The notes beneath the pieces are model-generated. The model was not told the DNA's origin, made no database searches, and worked only from the letters and a program-made list of their open reading frames with translations. The position numbers were made by a program, and so were the translations under genes. A stretch of 64,000 nucleotides of DNA from an uncultured Altererythrobacter sp. (GTDB taxonomy: Bacteria; Pseudomonadota; Alphaproteobacteria; Sphingomonadales; Sphingomonadaceae), in contig CAJXJY010000014.1 of NCBI GenBank assembly GCA_913055875.1, positions 25,691-89,690 of the forward strand, given 5' to 3'. This document shows, piece by piece, positions 29,758-41,231 of the stretch (position 1 is its first letter; each line of letters starts with the position of its first letter).

Positions 29758-32052
29758 ATGAAGCGGATCGCGATCGCAGGGGGAGGGCCGGCGGGTCTCT
29801 ACGCCGCGATCGCGCTCAGGCTGCGCGATCCCGATTGCGACGTGACCGTGTTCGAGCGCAACCGGACCGACGACACTTTCGGCTGGGGGGTGGTGCTGTC
29901 GGAGGAGACGCTCGAAAACCTCGCCGCCAACGATGCGCCGAGCGCGGCGGCGATCCACGAGAATTTCGCCTATTGGGACGATATCGCGGTGGTGCGCGGT
30001 GAGAGCCGGATAGTGTCCACGGGTCACGGCTTCTGCGGGATCGGGCGCCAGCGGCTGCTGACTCTGCTGCAGGACCGCGCGCGCGAACTCGGCGTGGCGA
30101 TGGAGTTCGAGGCCGAGGTGGAGGACGTGGCGGCATTGATGGCCGAATACGACCTCGTCATCGCCGCCGACGGAATCAATTCGCGGGCGCGCGAGGCCTT
30201 TGCCGAGATGTTCCGCCCCGAAACCGATATCCGCATCAACAAGTTCGTCTGGCTCGGCACGCACCAGAAATTCGACGACGCCTTCACCTTCGTCTTCGAG
30301 GAGACCGAGCACGGCTGGGTCTGGGCACACGCCTACCAGTTCGACCCCGACACCGCGACCTTCATCGTCGAATGCAGCGAGGCGACCTGGAATGCGTTCG
30401 GCTTCGGGGGGATGAGCGGCGAGGAGTCGATCGCGACCTGCGAGAGGATCTTCGCCGACCACCTCGGTGGCCATGCGCTGATCTCGAACGCGCGGCATCT
30501 GCGCGGCTCGGGCTGGCTCAACTTCCCGCGCGTGCTGTGCGAGCGGTGGCATCACGAAAACCTGGTCCTGCTCGGCGATGCCGCGGCTACGGCGCATTTC
30601 TCGATCGGCTCCGGGACCAAGCTGGCGTTGGAAAGCGCAATCGCGCTGGCGGATTACGTGTATGACGGCGAGGACCTAGCCGACGCTTTCGCTCGCTACG
30701 AAGAAGAGCGGCGTGTGGAAGTCCTGAAATTGCAATCGGCTGCGCGCAACAGCTGCGAGTGGTTCGAGGAGGTCGAGCGCTACCTCAAGCTCGATCCGGT
30801 CCAGTTCGCCTATTCGCTCCTGACCCGTTCGCAACGCATCAGTCACGAGAATTTGCGCCTGCGCGACGCGGGCTGGCTCGGCGACGCGGAGGGCTGGTTC
30901 CACAGGCAGGCGGGGTCGAACGAAGCGCGTGCGCCGATGTTCGCGCCGTTCCAGTTGCGCGGGCTGCACCTCGCCAACCGCGTCGTGGTTTCGCCGATGG
31001 CGCAATACAAGGCGGAGGACGGCTGCCCGACCGATTGGCACTTCGCGCATTACGCCGAGCGCGCGAAGGGCGGGGCGGGACTGGTCTATACCGAGATGAC
31101 CTGCGTCAGCCCGGAGGGGCGGATCACCCCCGGCTGCCCCGGTCTCTACGCGCCCGGGCACGAGGCGGCGTGGCGGCGGTTGACCGGGTTCGTCCATGCC
31201 GAGACGGGCGCGAAGATCTGCGCGCAGCTCGGCCATTCGGGACCGAAGGGCTCGACCCGGCTCGGCTGGGAGGAAATGGACGCGCCGCTGGCCGAGGGGA
31301 ACTGGCCGCTGCTCGCCGCCTCGGCGGTGCCGTGGTCGGAGCGCAACCAGGTGCCGAAGGCAATGGAGCGCGCCGATATGAACCTGGTGCGGGACCAGTT
31401 CGTGTCCGCCGCCGAAATGGCCGGGCGCGCGGGGTTCGACATGCTGGAATTGCACATGGCGCATGGCTACCTGCTGTCGAGCTTCATCACCCCGCTGACC
31501 AATCTGCGCGAGGACGCATACGGCGGCAGCCTCGAAAACCGCCTGCGCTACCCGCTCGAAGTGTTCCATGCGGTGCGCGCGGTCTGGCCGGAGGACAAGC
31601 CGATCGCGGTGCGCATTTCGGCCAACGATTGGGTCGGCGATGATGGTGTAACGCCGGAGGAGGCGGTGCGGATTGCGGCCATGCTGCAGGAGGCGGGGGT
31701 CGATATCTGCGACGTCTCGGCCGGGCAGACCTCGACCCGCGCCGAGCCGGTCTACGGCCGCATGTTCCAGACCCCCTTCTCCGACCGTATCCGCAACGAG
31801 ACCGGCATGGCGACGATGGCGGTGGGCAATATCTACCAGCCCGACCATGTGAACTCGATCCTGCTCGCCGGCCGCGCCGATCTCGTCTGCCTCGCCCGCC
31901 CGCATCTGAGCGATCCCTACTGGACGCTGCATGCGGCGGCGGAACTCGGCGATACATCCGTTGCCTGGCCCGATCCCTATCTCGCCGGGCGCGACCAGCT
32001 CTATCGGCTGGCGGAGAAGGAGCGGCTCGCGGCGCAGGAATTCAAGGCATGA
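29758..32052 (+). CDS. 2-Aminobenzoyl-CoA monooxygenase/reductase-type fusion (or salicylyl-CoA 5-hydroxylase)
   Basis: A 764-residue two-domain flavoenzyme. Residues 1-380 are an FAD aromatic hydroxylase with GGGPAG (8-13), 'ADGINSRAR' (137-145) and '[23 protein letters not shown]' (272 on). Residues 393-764 are an old-yellow-enzyme domain with '[11 protein letters not shown]', 'HSGPKGS' and '[17 protein letters not shown]'. This fusion is diagnostic of 2-aminobenzoyl-CoA monooxygenase/reductase, which hydroxylates then reduces the ring without ring-cleaving dioxygenase, and of salicylyl-CoA 5-hydroxylases. GGAG lies before ATG 29758 and the stop overlaps the SDR start. The downstream CoA ligase and hydratase favour the aminobenzoyl-CoA type route; substrate choice between amino and hydroxy forms cannot be decided here. 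Confidence 0.88.
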   Translation: MKRIAIAGGGPAGLYAAIALRLRDPDCDVTVFERNRTDDTFGWGVVLSEETLENLAANDAPSAAAIHENFAYWDDIAVVRGESRIVSTGHGFCGIGRQRLLTLLQDRARELGVAMEFEAEVEDVAALMAEYDLVIAADGINSRAREAFAEMFRPETDIRINKFVWLGTHQKFDDAFTFVFEETEHGWVWAHAYQFDPDTATFIVECSEATWNAFGFGGMSGEESIATCERIFADHLGGHALISNARHLRGSGWLNFPRVLCERWHHENLVLLGDAAATAHFSIGSGTKLALESAIALADYVYDGEDLADAFARYEEERRVEVLKLQSAARNSCEWFEEVERYLKLDPVQFAYSLLTRSQRISHENLRLRDAGWLGDAEGWFHRQAGSNEARAPMFAPFQLRGLHLANRVVVSPMAQYKAEDGCPTDWHFAHYAERAKGGAGLVYTEMTCVSPEGRITPGCPGLYAPGHEAAWRRLTGFVHAETGAKICAQLGHSGPKGSTRLGWEEMDAPLAEGNWPLLAASAVPWSERNQVPKAMERADMNLVRDQFVSAAEMAGRAGFDMLELHMAHGYLLSSFITPLTNLREDAYGGSLENRLRYPLEVFHAVRAVWPEDKPIAVRISANDWVGDDGVTPEEAVRIAAMLQEAGVDICDVSAGQTSTRAEPVYGRMFQTPFSDRIRNETGMATMAVGNIYQPDHVNSILLAGRADLVCLARPHLSDPYWTLHAAAELGDTSVAWPDPYLAGRDQLYRLAEKERLAAQEFKA

Positions 32053-32783
32053 CGTTCGCCGGACAACACGCGGTCATAACCGGGGGCGGGACGGGAATTG
32101 GCAGGGCGATCGCACATGCGCTGGCGGAGCAGGGTGCCAAGGTCAGCCTGCTCGGGCGGCGGATCGAGCCGCTCAAGGCAGTCTCCGAGGAAACGGGCGC
32201 TTTCTTCACAACCTGCGACGTTACCGATCCCTCGCGCGTCGCGATGGCGTTCAAGGCAGCGCGCGACCGGAACGGCTCGATTTCCGTCCTCGTCGCCAAT
32301 GCCGGGGCCGCTTCGAGCGCCCCGTTCGCGAAGATCGATGCGGAGGCATGGCGAGACACGATGGCAGTGAATCTCGACGGCGTGTTCCATTGCTGCCGCG
32401 AGGCGGTGGGTCCGATGCTGGAGCGCGGCGAGGGCCGGATCGTCACCATCGCCTCAACCGCGGGCCTGCACGGCTACGCCTACACCGCACCCTATTGCGC
32501 GGCGAAGCACGGCGCGGTCGGGCTGATGCGCGCGCTGGCGGCGGAATATGCCGGCAAGGGGATCACTGCCAACGCGGTCTGCCCCGGCTTCGTCGATACC
32601 GAGATCGTCGCCGAGGCCGTGCGCAATATCGTCGCGAAAACCGGACGCAGCGAGGTCGAAGCGCGCGCCGACCTTGCACGGATGAACCCCTCGGGCCGGC
32701 TGATCGCGCCAGAAGAGGTTGCGCAACTGGTTGTCGAACTGGTCGGGTCGGAGCGCAATGGCGAAGCGGTCGAATTGGCATGA
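32049..32783 (+). CDS. Short-chain dehydrogenase/reductase
   Basis: A 244-residue classical SDR. The cofactor motif '[11 protein letters not shown]' (about 10-20), 'NAGAAS' and the catalytic S...YxxxK ('[21 protein letters not shown]') are intact. In this operon it is well placed to oxidise a 3-hydroxyacyl-CoA produced by the adjacent enoyl-CoA hydratase, or to reduce a ring ketone. It overlaps the monooxygenase stop (ATGA) and the MarR start (ATGA). Confidence 0.92.
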   Translation: MTFAGQHAVITGGGTGIGRAIAHALAEQGAKVSLLGRRIEPLKAVSEETGAFFTTCDVTDPSRVAMAFKAARDRNGSISVLVANAGAASSAPFAKIDAEAWRDTMAVNLDGVFHCCREAVGPMLERGEGRIVTIASTAGLHGYAYTAPYCAAKHGAVGLMRALAAEYAGKGITANAVCPGFVDTEIVAEAVRNIVAKTGRSEVEARADLARMNPSGRLIAPEEVAQLVVELVGSERNGEAVELA

Positions 32784-33229
32784 GCTATGACGAGGCCAAT
32801 ATCCGGCTGTGGCTGCGTCTGCTCACCAGCGCGCGGCTGATCGAGAAACGCCTCCAGCGCGGCCTCGCGGGCGAATTCGCCACCACCCTGCCGCGGTTCG
32901 ATGTGCTTGCAACGCTCGAACGCGCGGGCAAACCGATGGCGATGGGCGAATTGAGCCGCGCGCTCCTGGTCTCGAACGGCAATGTCACGGCCATCGTCAA
33001 GGCGCTCGAACGCGATGGGTATGTTGCGCTCCGCGCGGGCGAGTCCGACCGGCGCAAGTCGCTCGTTTCTCTGACCGGAGCGGGCCGGGTGCATTTCGCC
33101 GAACTCGCCGCCGCGCATCACGGCTGGGTCGATGCGATGCTGTCGGAGCTCGCGCCCGACACCCGTGACCGGCTAGATACCGACCTCGCCACGCTCAAGC
33201 ACATGCTTTCCGAAGGGAGCCTTGCATGA
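32780..33229 (+). CDS. MarR-family regulator
   Basis: A 149-residue winged-helix repressor. The DNA-recognition part '[41 protein letters not shown]' region (about 56-95) is typical MarR. Family members in aromatic catabolism often release DNA when an aryl-CoA ester binds. It sits inside the operon it probably controls, coupled on both sides by ATGA overlaps. Confidence 0.92.
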   Translation: MSYDEANIRLWLRLLTSARLIEKRLQRGLAGEFATTLPRFDVLATLERAGKPMAMGELSRALLVSNGNVTAIVKALERDGYVALRAGESDRRKSLVSLTGAGRVHFAELAAAHHGWVDAMLSELAPDTRDRLDTDLATLKHMLSEGSLA

Positions 33230-34035
33230 AACTCGCCGATCTCGCCCCCAAGCATTTCCAGTGGCGGATGGAAGGCCGCGTCGCCTGCATCCGGCTCGAC
33301 CGGCCCGAGCGCAAGAACCCGCTGACTTTCGAGAGTTATGCCGAATTGCGCGACACCTTCCGCGACCTCGCGCAGGCGGAGGATGTGAACGCAGTCGCGA
33401 TCCTGCCCAATGGCGGCAATTTCTGCTCCGGCGGCGACGTGCACGACATCATCGGGCCGCTGGTGGCGATGGACATGAAGGGGCTGCTCGGCTTCACACG
33501 GATGACCGGCGACCTGGTCAAGGCGATGCTCCATTGCGGCAAGCCGATTGTCACTGCGGTCGACGGGGTCGCGGTCGGCGCGGGGGCGATCATGGCGATG
33601 GCGTCGGACATTCGCCTCGCCACGCCGCAGGCCAAGACCGCCTTCCTGTTCACCCGCGTCGGGCTGGCCGGCTGCGACATGGGCGCCTGCGCCATCCTGC
33701 CGCGGATCGTCGGGCAGGGCCGGGCGGCGGAACTGCTCTATACCGGTCGCACGATGAGCGCCGAGGAGGGTGAGCGCTGGGGCTTCTACAACCGGTTGGT
33801 CGAGGCCGATGCGCTCGAGGGCGAGGCGGTAGCGCTGGCGGCGCGTATCGCCGAGGGGCCGAATTTCGCGCACGGAATCACCAAGACGCAGCTCAACCAG
33901 GAATGGAACATGGGGCTCGACCAGGCGATCGAGGCCGAAGCGCAGGCGCAGGCGATCTGCATGCAGACGCGCGATTTCGAGCGCGCCTACAAGGCCTTCG
34001 TCGCCAAGGACAAACCGGTGTTCGAGGGGAATTGA
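33226..34035 (+). CDS. Enoyl-CoA hydratase/isomerase family protein
   Basis: A 269-residue crotonase-fold enzyme. The oxyanion-hole segments '[11 protein letters not shown]' and '[19 protein letters not shown]' are present, as is the following '[22 protein letters not shown]' that carries the usual catalytic region. It would hydrate or hydrolytically open a cyclic enoyl-CoA formed after ring reduction, the step before beta-oxidation. Coupled to MarR by ATGA and 1 nt from the ligase gene. Confidence 0.9.
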   Translation: MKLADLAPKHFQWRMEGRVACIRLDRPERKNPLTFESYAELRDTFRDLAQAEDVNAVAILPNGGNFCSGGDVHDIIGPLVAMDMKGLLGFTRMTGDLVKAMLHCGKPIVTAVDGVAVGAGAIMAMASDIRLATPQAKTAFLFTRVGLAGCDMGACAILPRIVGQGRAAELLYTGRTMSAEEGERWGFYNRLVEADALEGEAVALAARIAEGPNFAHGITKTQLNQEWNMGLDQAIEAEAQAQAICMQTRDFERAYKAFVAKDKPVFEGN

Positions 34036-34036
34036 G

Positions 34037-35662
34037 ATGGACCTGGGGCCCACCGCACACAGCGACAGCTTCGCCCGCGACAATCTGCCGCCGGCGGAGG
34101 AATGGCCCGACCTGCTGCTCGATGGCTTCGACTATCCCGAGCGGATCAACGCCGGGGTCGAGCTGTGCGATGCGCTGGTCGAACGCGGCTTCGGCGACGA
34201 TGTCGCATTGATCGGCAACGGCCGGTCGCGCACCTACAAGGAACTGGCCGACTGGTCGAACCGCATCGCGCATGCGCTGGTCGAGGATTACGGCGTCGTG
34301 CCGGGCAATCGGGTGCTGATCCGCGGGCCGAACAACCCGGCGCTGGTCGCGTGCTGGCTCGCCGCGACCAAGGCGGGGGCGGTGGCGGTCAACACCATGC
34401 CGATGCTGCGCGCGGGCGAACTCGCCAAGATCGTCGACAAGGCGGAAATCTCGCTTGCGCTGTGCGATACGCGCAGCCTCGACGAGATGATCGCCTGCGC
34501 CAAGGGCAGCCGGTACCTCGACAAGGTCGTCGGCTTCGACGGCACCGCCAATCACGACGCCGAACTCGACCGGATCGCGCTGTCCAAGCCGGTCAAGTTC
34601 GACCAGGTGCCCACGGGCCGGGACGATGTCGCACTGCTAGCCTTCACCTCGGGCACCACCGGCGAGCCCAAGGCGACGATGCATTTCCACCGCGACCTGC
34701 TGATCATCGCGGACGGCTATGCGAAGGAAGTGCTGCAGGTCACGCCCGAAGATATCTTCGTCGGCTCGCCTCCGCTCGCCTTCACCTTCGGGCTCGGTGG
34801 GCTGGCGATCTTCCCGCTGCGCTTCGGCGCGGCGGCGGCGTTGCTCGAACAGGCCAGCCCCGCCAATATGGTCGAGTTGATCGAGACGCACCGCGCCACA
34901 ATCAGCTTCACCGCGCCGACCGCCTATCGCGCGATGCTCGCCGCGATGGAGGAGGGGGCGGACCTGTCCTCGCTGCGGCTCGCGGTGTCGGCGGGCGAGA
35001 CGCTGCCCGCGCCGGTCTACGAGGCATGGGAACGCAAGACCGGCAAGCCGATCCTCGACGGCATCGGGGCGACCGAATTGCTGCATATCTTCATCACCAA
35101 CCGCCCCGTGGATCGCGCGCCGGCCTGTACCGGGCGGCCGGTCGCGGGATACGAGGCGCGGATCGTCGATACGGACATGAACGAGCTACCGCGGGGCGAA
35201 ATCGGACGGCTGGCGGTACGCGGCCCGACCGGATGCCGCTACCTCGCCGATCGGCGCCAGTGCGACTACGTGAAGGGCGGCTGGAATCTTACCGGTGACA
35301 GCTTCCGGCAGGACGAGGACGGCCGGTTCCGTTTTGCCGCGCGGTCGGACGACATGATCATTTCCTCGGGCTACAATATCGCCGGTCCGGAAGTCGAGGC
35401 GGCGCTGCTGGCGCATCCCGATGTCGCCGAATGCGCGGTGATCGGCGTGCCCGACGAGGAACGCGGCCAGCTGGTCGAGGCGCATGTCGTGCTCAACGAG
35501 GATGCGGTCGCCGACAGTGCGACACGCGAGCGGCTGCAGGAGCACGTCAAGCAGGCGATCGCGCCCTACAAATACCCGCGCTCGGTGGTCTTCACCGAGG
35601 CGCTGCCCAAGACCACCACCGGCAAGATCCAGCGCTTCCGCCTGCGCGAGGATGCGCAATGA
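34037..35662 (+). CDS. 2-Aminobenzoate-CoA ligase-like AMP-forming ligase
   Basis: A 541-residue ANL-family ligase. The P-loop 'LAFTSGTTGEPKATMHFHRD' core, 'GIGATELLHIF', 'LTGDSFRQDEDGRFRFAARSDDMI' and the C-terminal 'LPKTTTGKIQR' lysine are all visible. Its sequence style, including 'GIGATE' and 'RSDDMIISSGYNI', is that of benzoate/2-aminobenzoate-CoA ligases. It would activate anthranilate (or a hydroxybenzoate) with ATP and CoA to provide the substrate for the fused monooxygenase/reductase. It overlaps the thioesterase start by 4 nt. Confidence 0.87.
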   Translation: MDLGPTAHSDSFARDNLPPAEEWPDLLLDGFDYPERINAGVELCDALVERGFGDDVALIGNGRSRTYKELADWSNRIAHALVEDYGVVPGNRVLIRGPNNPALVACWLAATKAGAVAVNTMPMLRAGELAKIVDKAEISLALCDTRSLDEMIACAKGSRYLDKVVGFDGTANHDAELDRIALSKPVKFDQVPTGRDDVALLAFTSGTTGEPKATMHFHRDLLIIADGYAKEVLQVTPEDIFVGSPPLAFTFGLGGLAIFPLRFGAAAALLEQASPANMVELIETHRATISFTAPTAYRAMLAAMEEGADLSSLRLAVSAGETLPAPVYEAWERKTGKPILDGIGATELLHIFITNRPVDRAPACTGRPVAGYEARIVDTDMNELPRGEIGRLAVRGPTGCRYLADRRQCDYVKGGWNLTGDSFRQDEDGRFRFAARSDDMIISSGYNIAGPEVEAALLAHPDVAECAVIGVPDEERGQLVEAHVVLNEDAVADSATRERLQEHVKQAIAPYKYPRSVVFTEALPKTTTGKIQRFRLREDAQ

Positions 35663-36075
35663 GCGCGCTCGAAGTTACCCGCAGGCTGCGCTTCGGCCAC
35701 TGCGACCCGTCGGGAATCGCCTATTTCCCCGCCTATGTGGACATGCTCGTCGGGGTGACCGAGGACCTGTTCGAGGCGATCGGCTGGCCTTGGCCGAAGC
35801 TGATGAAAGAGCGCAATATCAGCACGCCGACGGTGACGCTGAACGTAAGTTTCGCACATCCGGGTTTCGAAGGCGACGATCTGACCTGGCGCTGCGCGGT
35901 TGCGGCGATCGGGAACAGCTCGCTCGACCTGACGCACGAGATAGTCGCGAGACAGCCGCTCTGGCGCGCCGAACAGCGGCTGGTGGCGACTGCGGCGGAT
36001 ACGCACCGCCCGGTGCCCTGGCCCGACGACATCCGCGCCGCGCTCGCGCAATACCGGGAGACGACAGATGCATGA
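35659..36075 (+). CDS. 4-Hydroxybenzoyl-CoA thioesterase-like hot-dog protein
   Basis: A 138-residue hot-dog thioesterase. 'FGHCDPSGIAYFPAYVDM' contains the catalytic Asp of the 4-hydroxybenzoyl-CoA thioesterase class. In CoA-dependent aromatic routes such enzymes recycle CoA from dead-end aryl-CoA esters. ATG overlaps the ligase stop and the 3' end overlaps the Rid gene by 8 nt. Confidence 0.9.
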   Translation: MSALEVTRRLRFGHCDPSGIAYFPAYVDMLVGVTEDLFEAIGWPWPKLMKERNISTPTVTLNVSFAHPGFEGDDLTWRCAVAAIGNSSLDLTHEIVARQPLWRAEQRLVATAADTHRPVPWPDDIRAALAQYRETTDA

Positions 36076-36460
36076 GACGCTCCACCCGCCCGCCTGGGCG
36101 CCCGCCAGGGGCTACGCCAACGGTGTGCTTGCAGAGGGCCGCACGGTGTTCCTCGGCGGCCAGATCGGCTGGAACGCGCAGCAGGAATTCGAGAGCGACG
36201 ATCTGGTCGCGCAGGTGCGGCAGACGCTGGAGAATATCGTCGCGGTGCTGGCCGAGGCCGGGGCTGGGCCCGAACACCTCGTCTCGCTGACGTGGTTCAT
36301 GACCGATCTCGACGAATACACGGCGTGCGCGAAGGAGATCGGGCGCGAATATCGCGCGGTGATCGGGCGGCACTTCCCCGCGATGGCGGTGGTCGAGGTC
36401 GCGCGGCTGGTCGAGAAGCGCGCCAAGGTCGAGATCCAGGGGATAGCTGTGCTGCCCTAG
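36068..36460 (+). CDS. Rid-family protein lacking the catalytic arginine
   Basis: A 130-residue YjgF/Rid-family protein. The hydrophobic core and the C-terminal 'VVEVARLVEKRAKVEIQGIAV' match RidA, which hydrolyses enamine/imine intermediates. The position of the essential RidA arginine (PAR-S) reads P-A-M (M106), so imine hydrolysis by the RidA mechanism is unlikely. Similar Rid proteins occur in aminobenzoate and aminophenol operons. It is the last gene of the plus-strand block and converges with the ABC gene by a 4-nt overlap. Confidence 0.88.
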   Translation: MHETLHPPAWAPARGYANGVLAEGRTVFLGGQIGWNAQQEFESDDLVAQVRQTLENIVAVLAEAGAGPEHLVSLTWFMTDLDEYTACAKEIGREYRAVIGRHFPAMAVVEVARLVEKRAKVEIQGIAVLP

Positions 36461-38151
36461 AGTTCGACGATCCGGTCCGCCTGCTGCGCCGCCTCGGTGC
36501 GATGCGTGACGTAGAGGATCGAGAACCGGTCGAGCATACCGCGCAGCCGCTCGAGGATGCGCTGTTCCAGCTCGCGGTCGAGCGCGTTGGTGGCTTCGTC
36601 GAGGATCAGGAAGCGGGGCTGCGCGAGCAGTGCACGGGCAAGGCAGAGGCGCTGGCGTTCTCCGCCCGACAGCGTGCTGCCGCGTTCGCCGATCCGCGCG
36701 TCGAGCCCCCCCGGCAGCGCGCGCACGAGCGTGTCCGCCTCGGTGATCCGCAGCGAGTTCCATAGCGCATCGTCGTCCGCTCCGGGCGCGCTCCAGCGCA
36801 GGTTTTCGCGCACGCTCGCGTCGAACAGGTAGGGGTCCTGCGGCAGGTAGGCGATCTGCGCGCGCCAGGCGGCCCAGTCCGTTTCGGTGACCAATTCGCG
36901 GTCGTCGACCAGCACCGCGCCCGCCTGCGGCACGAGCAGGCCGGTGGCGATATCGAGCAGTGTCGTCTTGCCGCGACCCGAAGCGCCGGCGAGCGCGACG
37001 ATCTCGCCCGCCGGCACCGTCAGGTTGGTATCGTGCAGGATATCCACCGCCTGTCCCTCGTGGCGGAAGGCGATGTCCCTGAGTTCGAGCTGTGCCGGTC
37101 CCTGCGGGCCATCGCTGCGCAGGCCTTGCGGCACCAGAGAACGGGCTTCGGTCCGCAGCTCCGCTTCGAGTTGCCGCAGCGAAATATAGGCCGGCAGCAT
37201 GTTGGCTGCGGCCTGGAACGCCTGCGTCACGGTCATCACCGGCGGCACCAGCCGCGCAAGGATGGCGAGCGTCACCAGCAGCACCCCGAGCGGTGTTTCG
37301 AGCCAGAACAGGCCCACAATCAGGCTGACGGCGACCATCGTGCCGGCGATTAGCTGGAACCACGCGCGCGCCGCCGCTTGCGACGAGACGAACGCGAGCT
37401 GCTGCGCGCGGGTGTCGGCAACGGCGTGCTCGAAATGGTCGATGAAGCGCGTCTCGGCGTTTTCGAGCCGGGCGATCTTCTGTCCGGCGAGGAAATCGCC
37501 GAGCACGCCGTGGATGCGCCGGCCGGCGCGCGTCAGGCGCTTGCCGTAGTCGCCCGCTCGGCGCACCAGCGGCACCGCGAACGCCACTGCGATGGCGAAC
37601 AGCACCAACACGACTCCGAGCAGCGCGGGCGAGAGCGCGGCCAGAATGGCAGCCTGCACCGCGATCACCGCGAGCGCGACGCTCGCGCGCAGCAGCCGGT
37701 CGTTGCCCGCGCTCAGTCGCGAGACGTCGTTGGTGATCGCGTGTTCGAGATCGGTCCGCCGCAGCGCGTTGATGCGGGTCCAGGGTGCGCTCGCGATCGC
37801 GCGGAACAGCCGCCCGCGCCAATGGTCGACGAACTCGGCTCCGAGCCGGAACAGGTAGGTGTCGCGCCGCCAGACGACAAAGTTGCGCAGCGCGAGGACC
37901 AGGACGAAACCGACCACCAGCGCGACAGCGCGTTCGATCGTCGTGTCGAGGCCGATCCCGTCTAGCCAGCTCAGCGCCATGCGCGCGGGCTCGTTGTCGA
38001 CGCTGCCGGTCAGGATCGCGGCGAAGGGCAGGATGGCGAGTATGCCGACCCCTTCGAGCAGCGCTCCGGCGAGCACCAGCGCAAGAGCGACGGGCAGCCG
38101 CTTGCCGCCATGCGCTCTCACCGAACCGAGATAGTCGGACAGGTCCCCCAT
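36457..38151 (-). CDS. ABC exporter, fused permease and ATPase
   Basis: A 564-residue half-transporter. About six membrane helices occupy residues 15-305. The ATPase domain has Walker A 'GASGRGKTT', Q-loop 'AYLPQDPYLF', signature 'LSGGERQR', Walker B 'FLILDEATNALD' and H-loop 'YVTHR', so it should be active. The type resembles CydC/MsbA-like exporters of lipids, peptides or small molecules. No substrate clue is present; it stands between the two aromatic-degradation gene sets and may export toxic intermediates. Confidence 0.9.
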   Translation of the reverse strand: MGDLSDYLGSVRAHGGKRLPVALALVLAGALLEGVGILAILPFAAILTGSVDNEPARMALSWLDGIGLDTTIERAVALVVGFVLVLALRNFVVWRRDTYLFRLGAEFVDHWRGRLFRAIASAPWTRINALRRTDLEHAITNDVSRLSAGNDRLLRASVALAVIAVQAAILAALSPALLGVVLVLFAIAVAFAVPLVRRAGDYGKRLTRAGRRIHGVLGDFLAGQKIARLENAETRFIDHFEHAVADTRAQQLAFVSSQAAARAWFQLIAGTMVAVSLIVGLFWLETPLGVLLVTLAILARLVPPVMTVTQAFQAAANMLPAYISLRQLEAELRTEARSLVPQGLRSDGPQGPAQLELRDIAFRHEGQAVDILHDTNLTVPAGEIVALAGASGRGKTTLLDIATGLLVPQAGAVLVDDRELVTETDWAAWRAQIAYLPQDPYLFDASVRENLRWSAPGADDDALWNSLRITEADTLVRALPGGLDARIGERGSTLSGGERQRLCLARALLAQPRFLILDEATNALDRELEQRILERLRGMLDRFSILYVTHRTEAAQQADRIVEL

Positions 38152-38201
38152 CGGCGCAGTTCTGCCAGAGAGGGGCCGCTACGCCAACGAAATCGTCGGG
38201 C

Positions 38202-39212
38202 TCAGGCTTCCACGACCTGCTGCTCGATCGCGCCGAAGATCGAATGGCCCTCGGCGTCTTCCATCCATATCCGCACGCTGTCGCCTGCGCGCATGAAGCG
38301 GGTCGAGGCCTCGCCGCTGGCGATGGTTTCGATCATGCGGATTTCGGCGATGCAGGAATAGCCCGCGCCGCCTTCGCTGACCGGCTTGCCCGGCCCGCCG
38401 TCGGCGCCCTTGTTCGAGATGGTGCCCGAGCCGATGATCGCACCCGCGCCGAGATTGCGCGTCTTTGCGGCGTGAGCAACGAGATCGGCAAGGTTGAAGG
38501 TCGCGTCCTCGCCCACTTCGGCGCGGCCGAACGGTGCGCCGTTGTAATCGACCATCAGAGGGCGGCGGATGACGCTGTCCTGCCACGCATCGCCCAGCTC
38601 GTCGGGGGTGATCGCGACCGGGCTGAACGCCGTGGCGGGCTTGGACTGGAAGAAGCCGAAGCCCTTGGCGAGCTCGCCCGGGATCAGGCCGCGCAGCGAT
38701 ACGTCGTTGACCAGCATCAGCAGCTTGATGTGATCGGCGGCCTGTTCGGGCGTGGTGCCCATCGGCACGTCGTCGACGATGCAGGCGATCTCCCCTTCCA
38801 TGTCGCAGCCCCAGGCCGGATCGCCGAGCGGGATGTCGGCGCGCGGGGGGAGGAAGTCGTCGGAGCCGCCCTGATACATCAGCGGGTCGTGATAGAAGCT
38901 CTCGGGCACCTCGGCGTCGCGTGCCTTCCTGACCAGCTCGACATGGTTGATATAGGCCGAGCCATCGGCCCATTGGTAGGCGCGGGGCAGGGGCGAATGC
39001 GCCTCGCGCTCATGGAAGCGCTCGCACGGTACCGCCTGGTGCTCGACATCGGTGTAGAGCGCTTCGAGTTTGGGCGCGATATTCGCCCAGTCGTCGAGCG
39101 CCGCCTGCATGGTCGGCGCGATATTGTCCGCGGCGCAGTAGCGGGTGATGTCCTTCGAGACGACGACGAGCTTGCCGTCGCGGGTGCCGTCGTTGAGCGT
39201 GGCGAGTTTCAT
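38202..39212 (-). CDS. Fumarylacetoacetate hydrolase family protein
   Basis: A 336-residue FAH-fold hydrolase. Metal ligands are in 'GCDMEGEIACIVDD' and the core loops 'LLMLVNDVSLRGLIPGELAKGFGFFQSKPATAFSPVAITPDELG' region fit fumarylacetoacetase/fumarylpyruvate hydrolases. It overlaps the zeta-GST gene by ATGA. The pair carries out the last two steps of homogentisate (isomerase then hydrolase) or gentisate breakdown. The ring-cleaving dioxygenase is not in this window. Confidence 0.9.
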   Translation of the reverse strand: MKLATLNDGTRDGKLVVVSKDITRYCAADNIAPTMQAALDDWANIAPKLEALYTDVEHQAVPCERFHEREAHSPLPRAYQWADGSAYINHVELVRKARDAEVPESFYHDPLMYQGGSDDFLPPRADIPLGDPAWGCDMEGEIACIVDDVPMGTTPEQAADHIKLLMLVNDVSLRGLIPGELAKGFGFFQSKPATAFSPVAITPDELGDAWQDSVIRRPLMVDYNGAPFGRAEVGEDATFNLADLVAHAAKTRNLGAGAIIGSGTISNKGADGGPGKPVSEGGAGYSCIAEIRMIETIASGEASTRFMRAGDSVRIWMEDAEGHSIFGAIEQQVVEA

Positions 39213-39859
39213 GAGCTTTTCTCGGGATTATCTGGTTGGTTGTCGGGATGCGCGCGCCGGAAGGCGGGGAGGGCGAGGCAGGCAGCCTCGATCCGCTCGA
39301 TGCGCGGCTTGTCGGAAAAGTGGAAGTCGAACCGGCGAGCGTTGTAGACCTGCGGCAGCAGCACGGCCTCGAAGAAGCCGGGCGCGTCGAACAGGAAATC
39401 GCGGCTGTCGAGCTGTTCGAGCCGCTTCTCGAGCGGATCCAGCGTCTTGGCGAGCCAGTAGCGGTACCAGTCGCCAACCTCGTCCTGCGACTTGCCGTAT
39501 TCGTTCGACAGGTATTTGAGCACCGGCAGGTTGAGTGGCGCGTGCAGTTCGGTCGCGATGGCATAGGCCAGTTCGCGCGCGGCGAAGCGTTGCTCGACAT
39601 CCTCGGGCAGCAGCGGCTTGTCGGGATAGGCCTCGTCGAGCCATTCGAGCATCGCCATCGACTGCGCCCGGTCGCGCCCGTCGGCTTCGAGCATCGGCAC
39701 GGTGGCGAAGGGATTGCGGCTGGAGAAGGCCTCGCCCTTCTGTTCGCTCGCGAGCAGGTTGACCGGCACGTATTCGTAATCCAGCCCCTTTAGTTCGAGC
39801 GCAATGCGCAGGCGGTAGCTGGTCGAGCTGCGGTAGTATCCGTGGAGCTTCATCGTCAT
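39209..39859 (-). CDS. maiA: Zeta-class GST, maleylacetoacetate isomerase
   Basis: A 216-residue zeta-class glutathione transferase. The glutathione site '[19 protein letters not shown]' (serine-rich SSxxxR-x-R-I-A-L) is diagnostic of maleylacetoacetate/maleylpyruvate isomerases. I chose ATG 39859 (MTMKL) over the longer 39898 start: a G-rich run lies five bases upstream and zeta GSTs start close to the motif. Coupled to the FAH gene. Confidence 0.88.
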   Translation of the reverse strand: MTMKLHGYYRSSTSYRLRIALELKGLDYEYVPVNLLASEQKGEAFSSRNPFATVPMLEADGRDRAQSMAMLEWLDEAYPDKPLLPEDVEQRFAARELAYAIATELHAPLNLPVLKYLSNEYGKSQDEVGDWYRYWLAKTLDPLEKRLEQLDSRDFLFDAPGFFEAVLLPQVYNARRFDFHFSDKPRIERIEAACLALPAFRRAHPDNQPDNPEKSS

Positions 39860-39897
39860 CGGCCGCCCCCCCGATTCGCGCGGCGAGCGGCGAGACA

Positions 39898-39920
39898 TGG
39901 ACCGCTTGTTACACGGTCCA
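39898..39920. promoter_or_regulatory. Inverted repeat upstream of maiA, possible operator
   Basis: TGGACCG (39898-39904) and CGGTCCA (39914-39920) are perfect 7-base arms separated by nine bases, in the space upstream of maiA. The dyad size suits a dimeric regulator such as MarR or IclR. The remaining gap to 40046 holds no gene that I can see. Confidence 0.35.
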
Positions 39921-40046
39921 AGGGGAAAAAAACCGGTCCTGCGTTCGGCCCTGAAAAAACGGCGTTTTGGGAGGGTGCGCGAGCAGTCATGCCGTCGCTT
40001 GTGCCACGCATGGGCGGCTGTAGGACACCCCCGATCCGCGCGCCGG

Positions 40047-41231
<1,185 letters not shown>

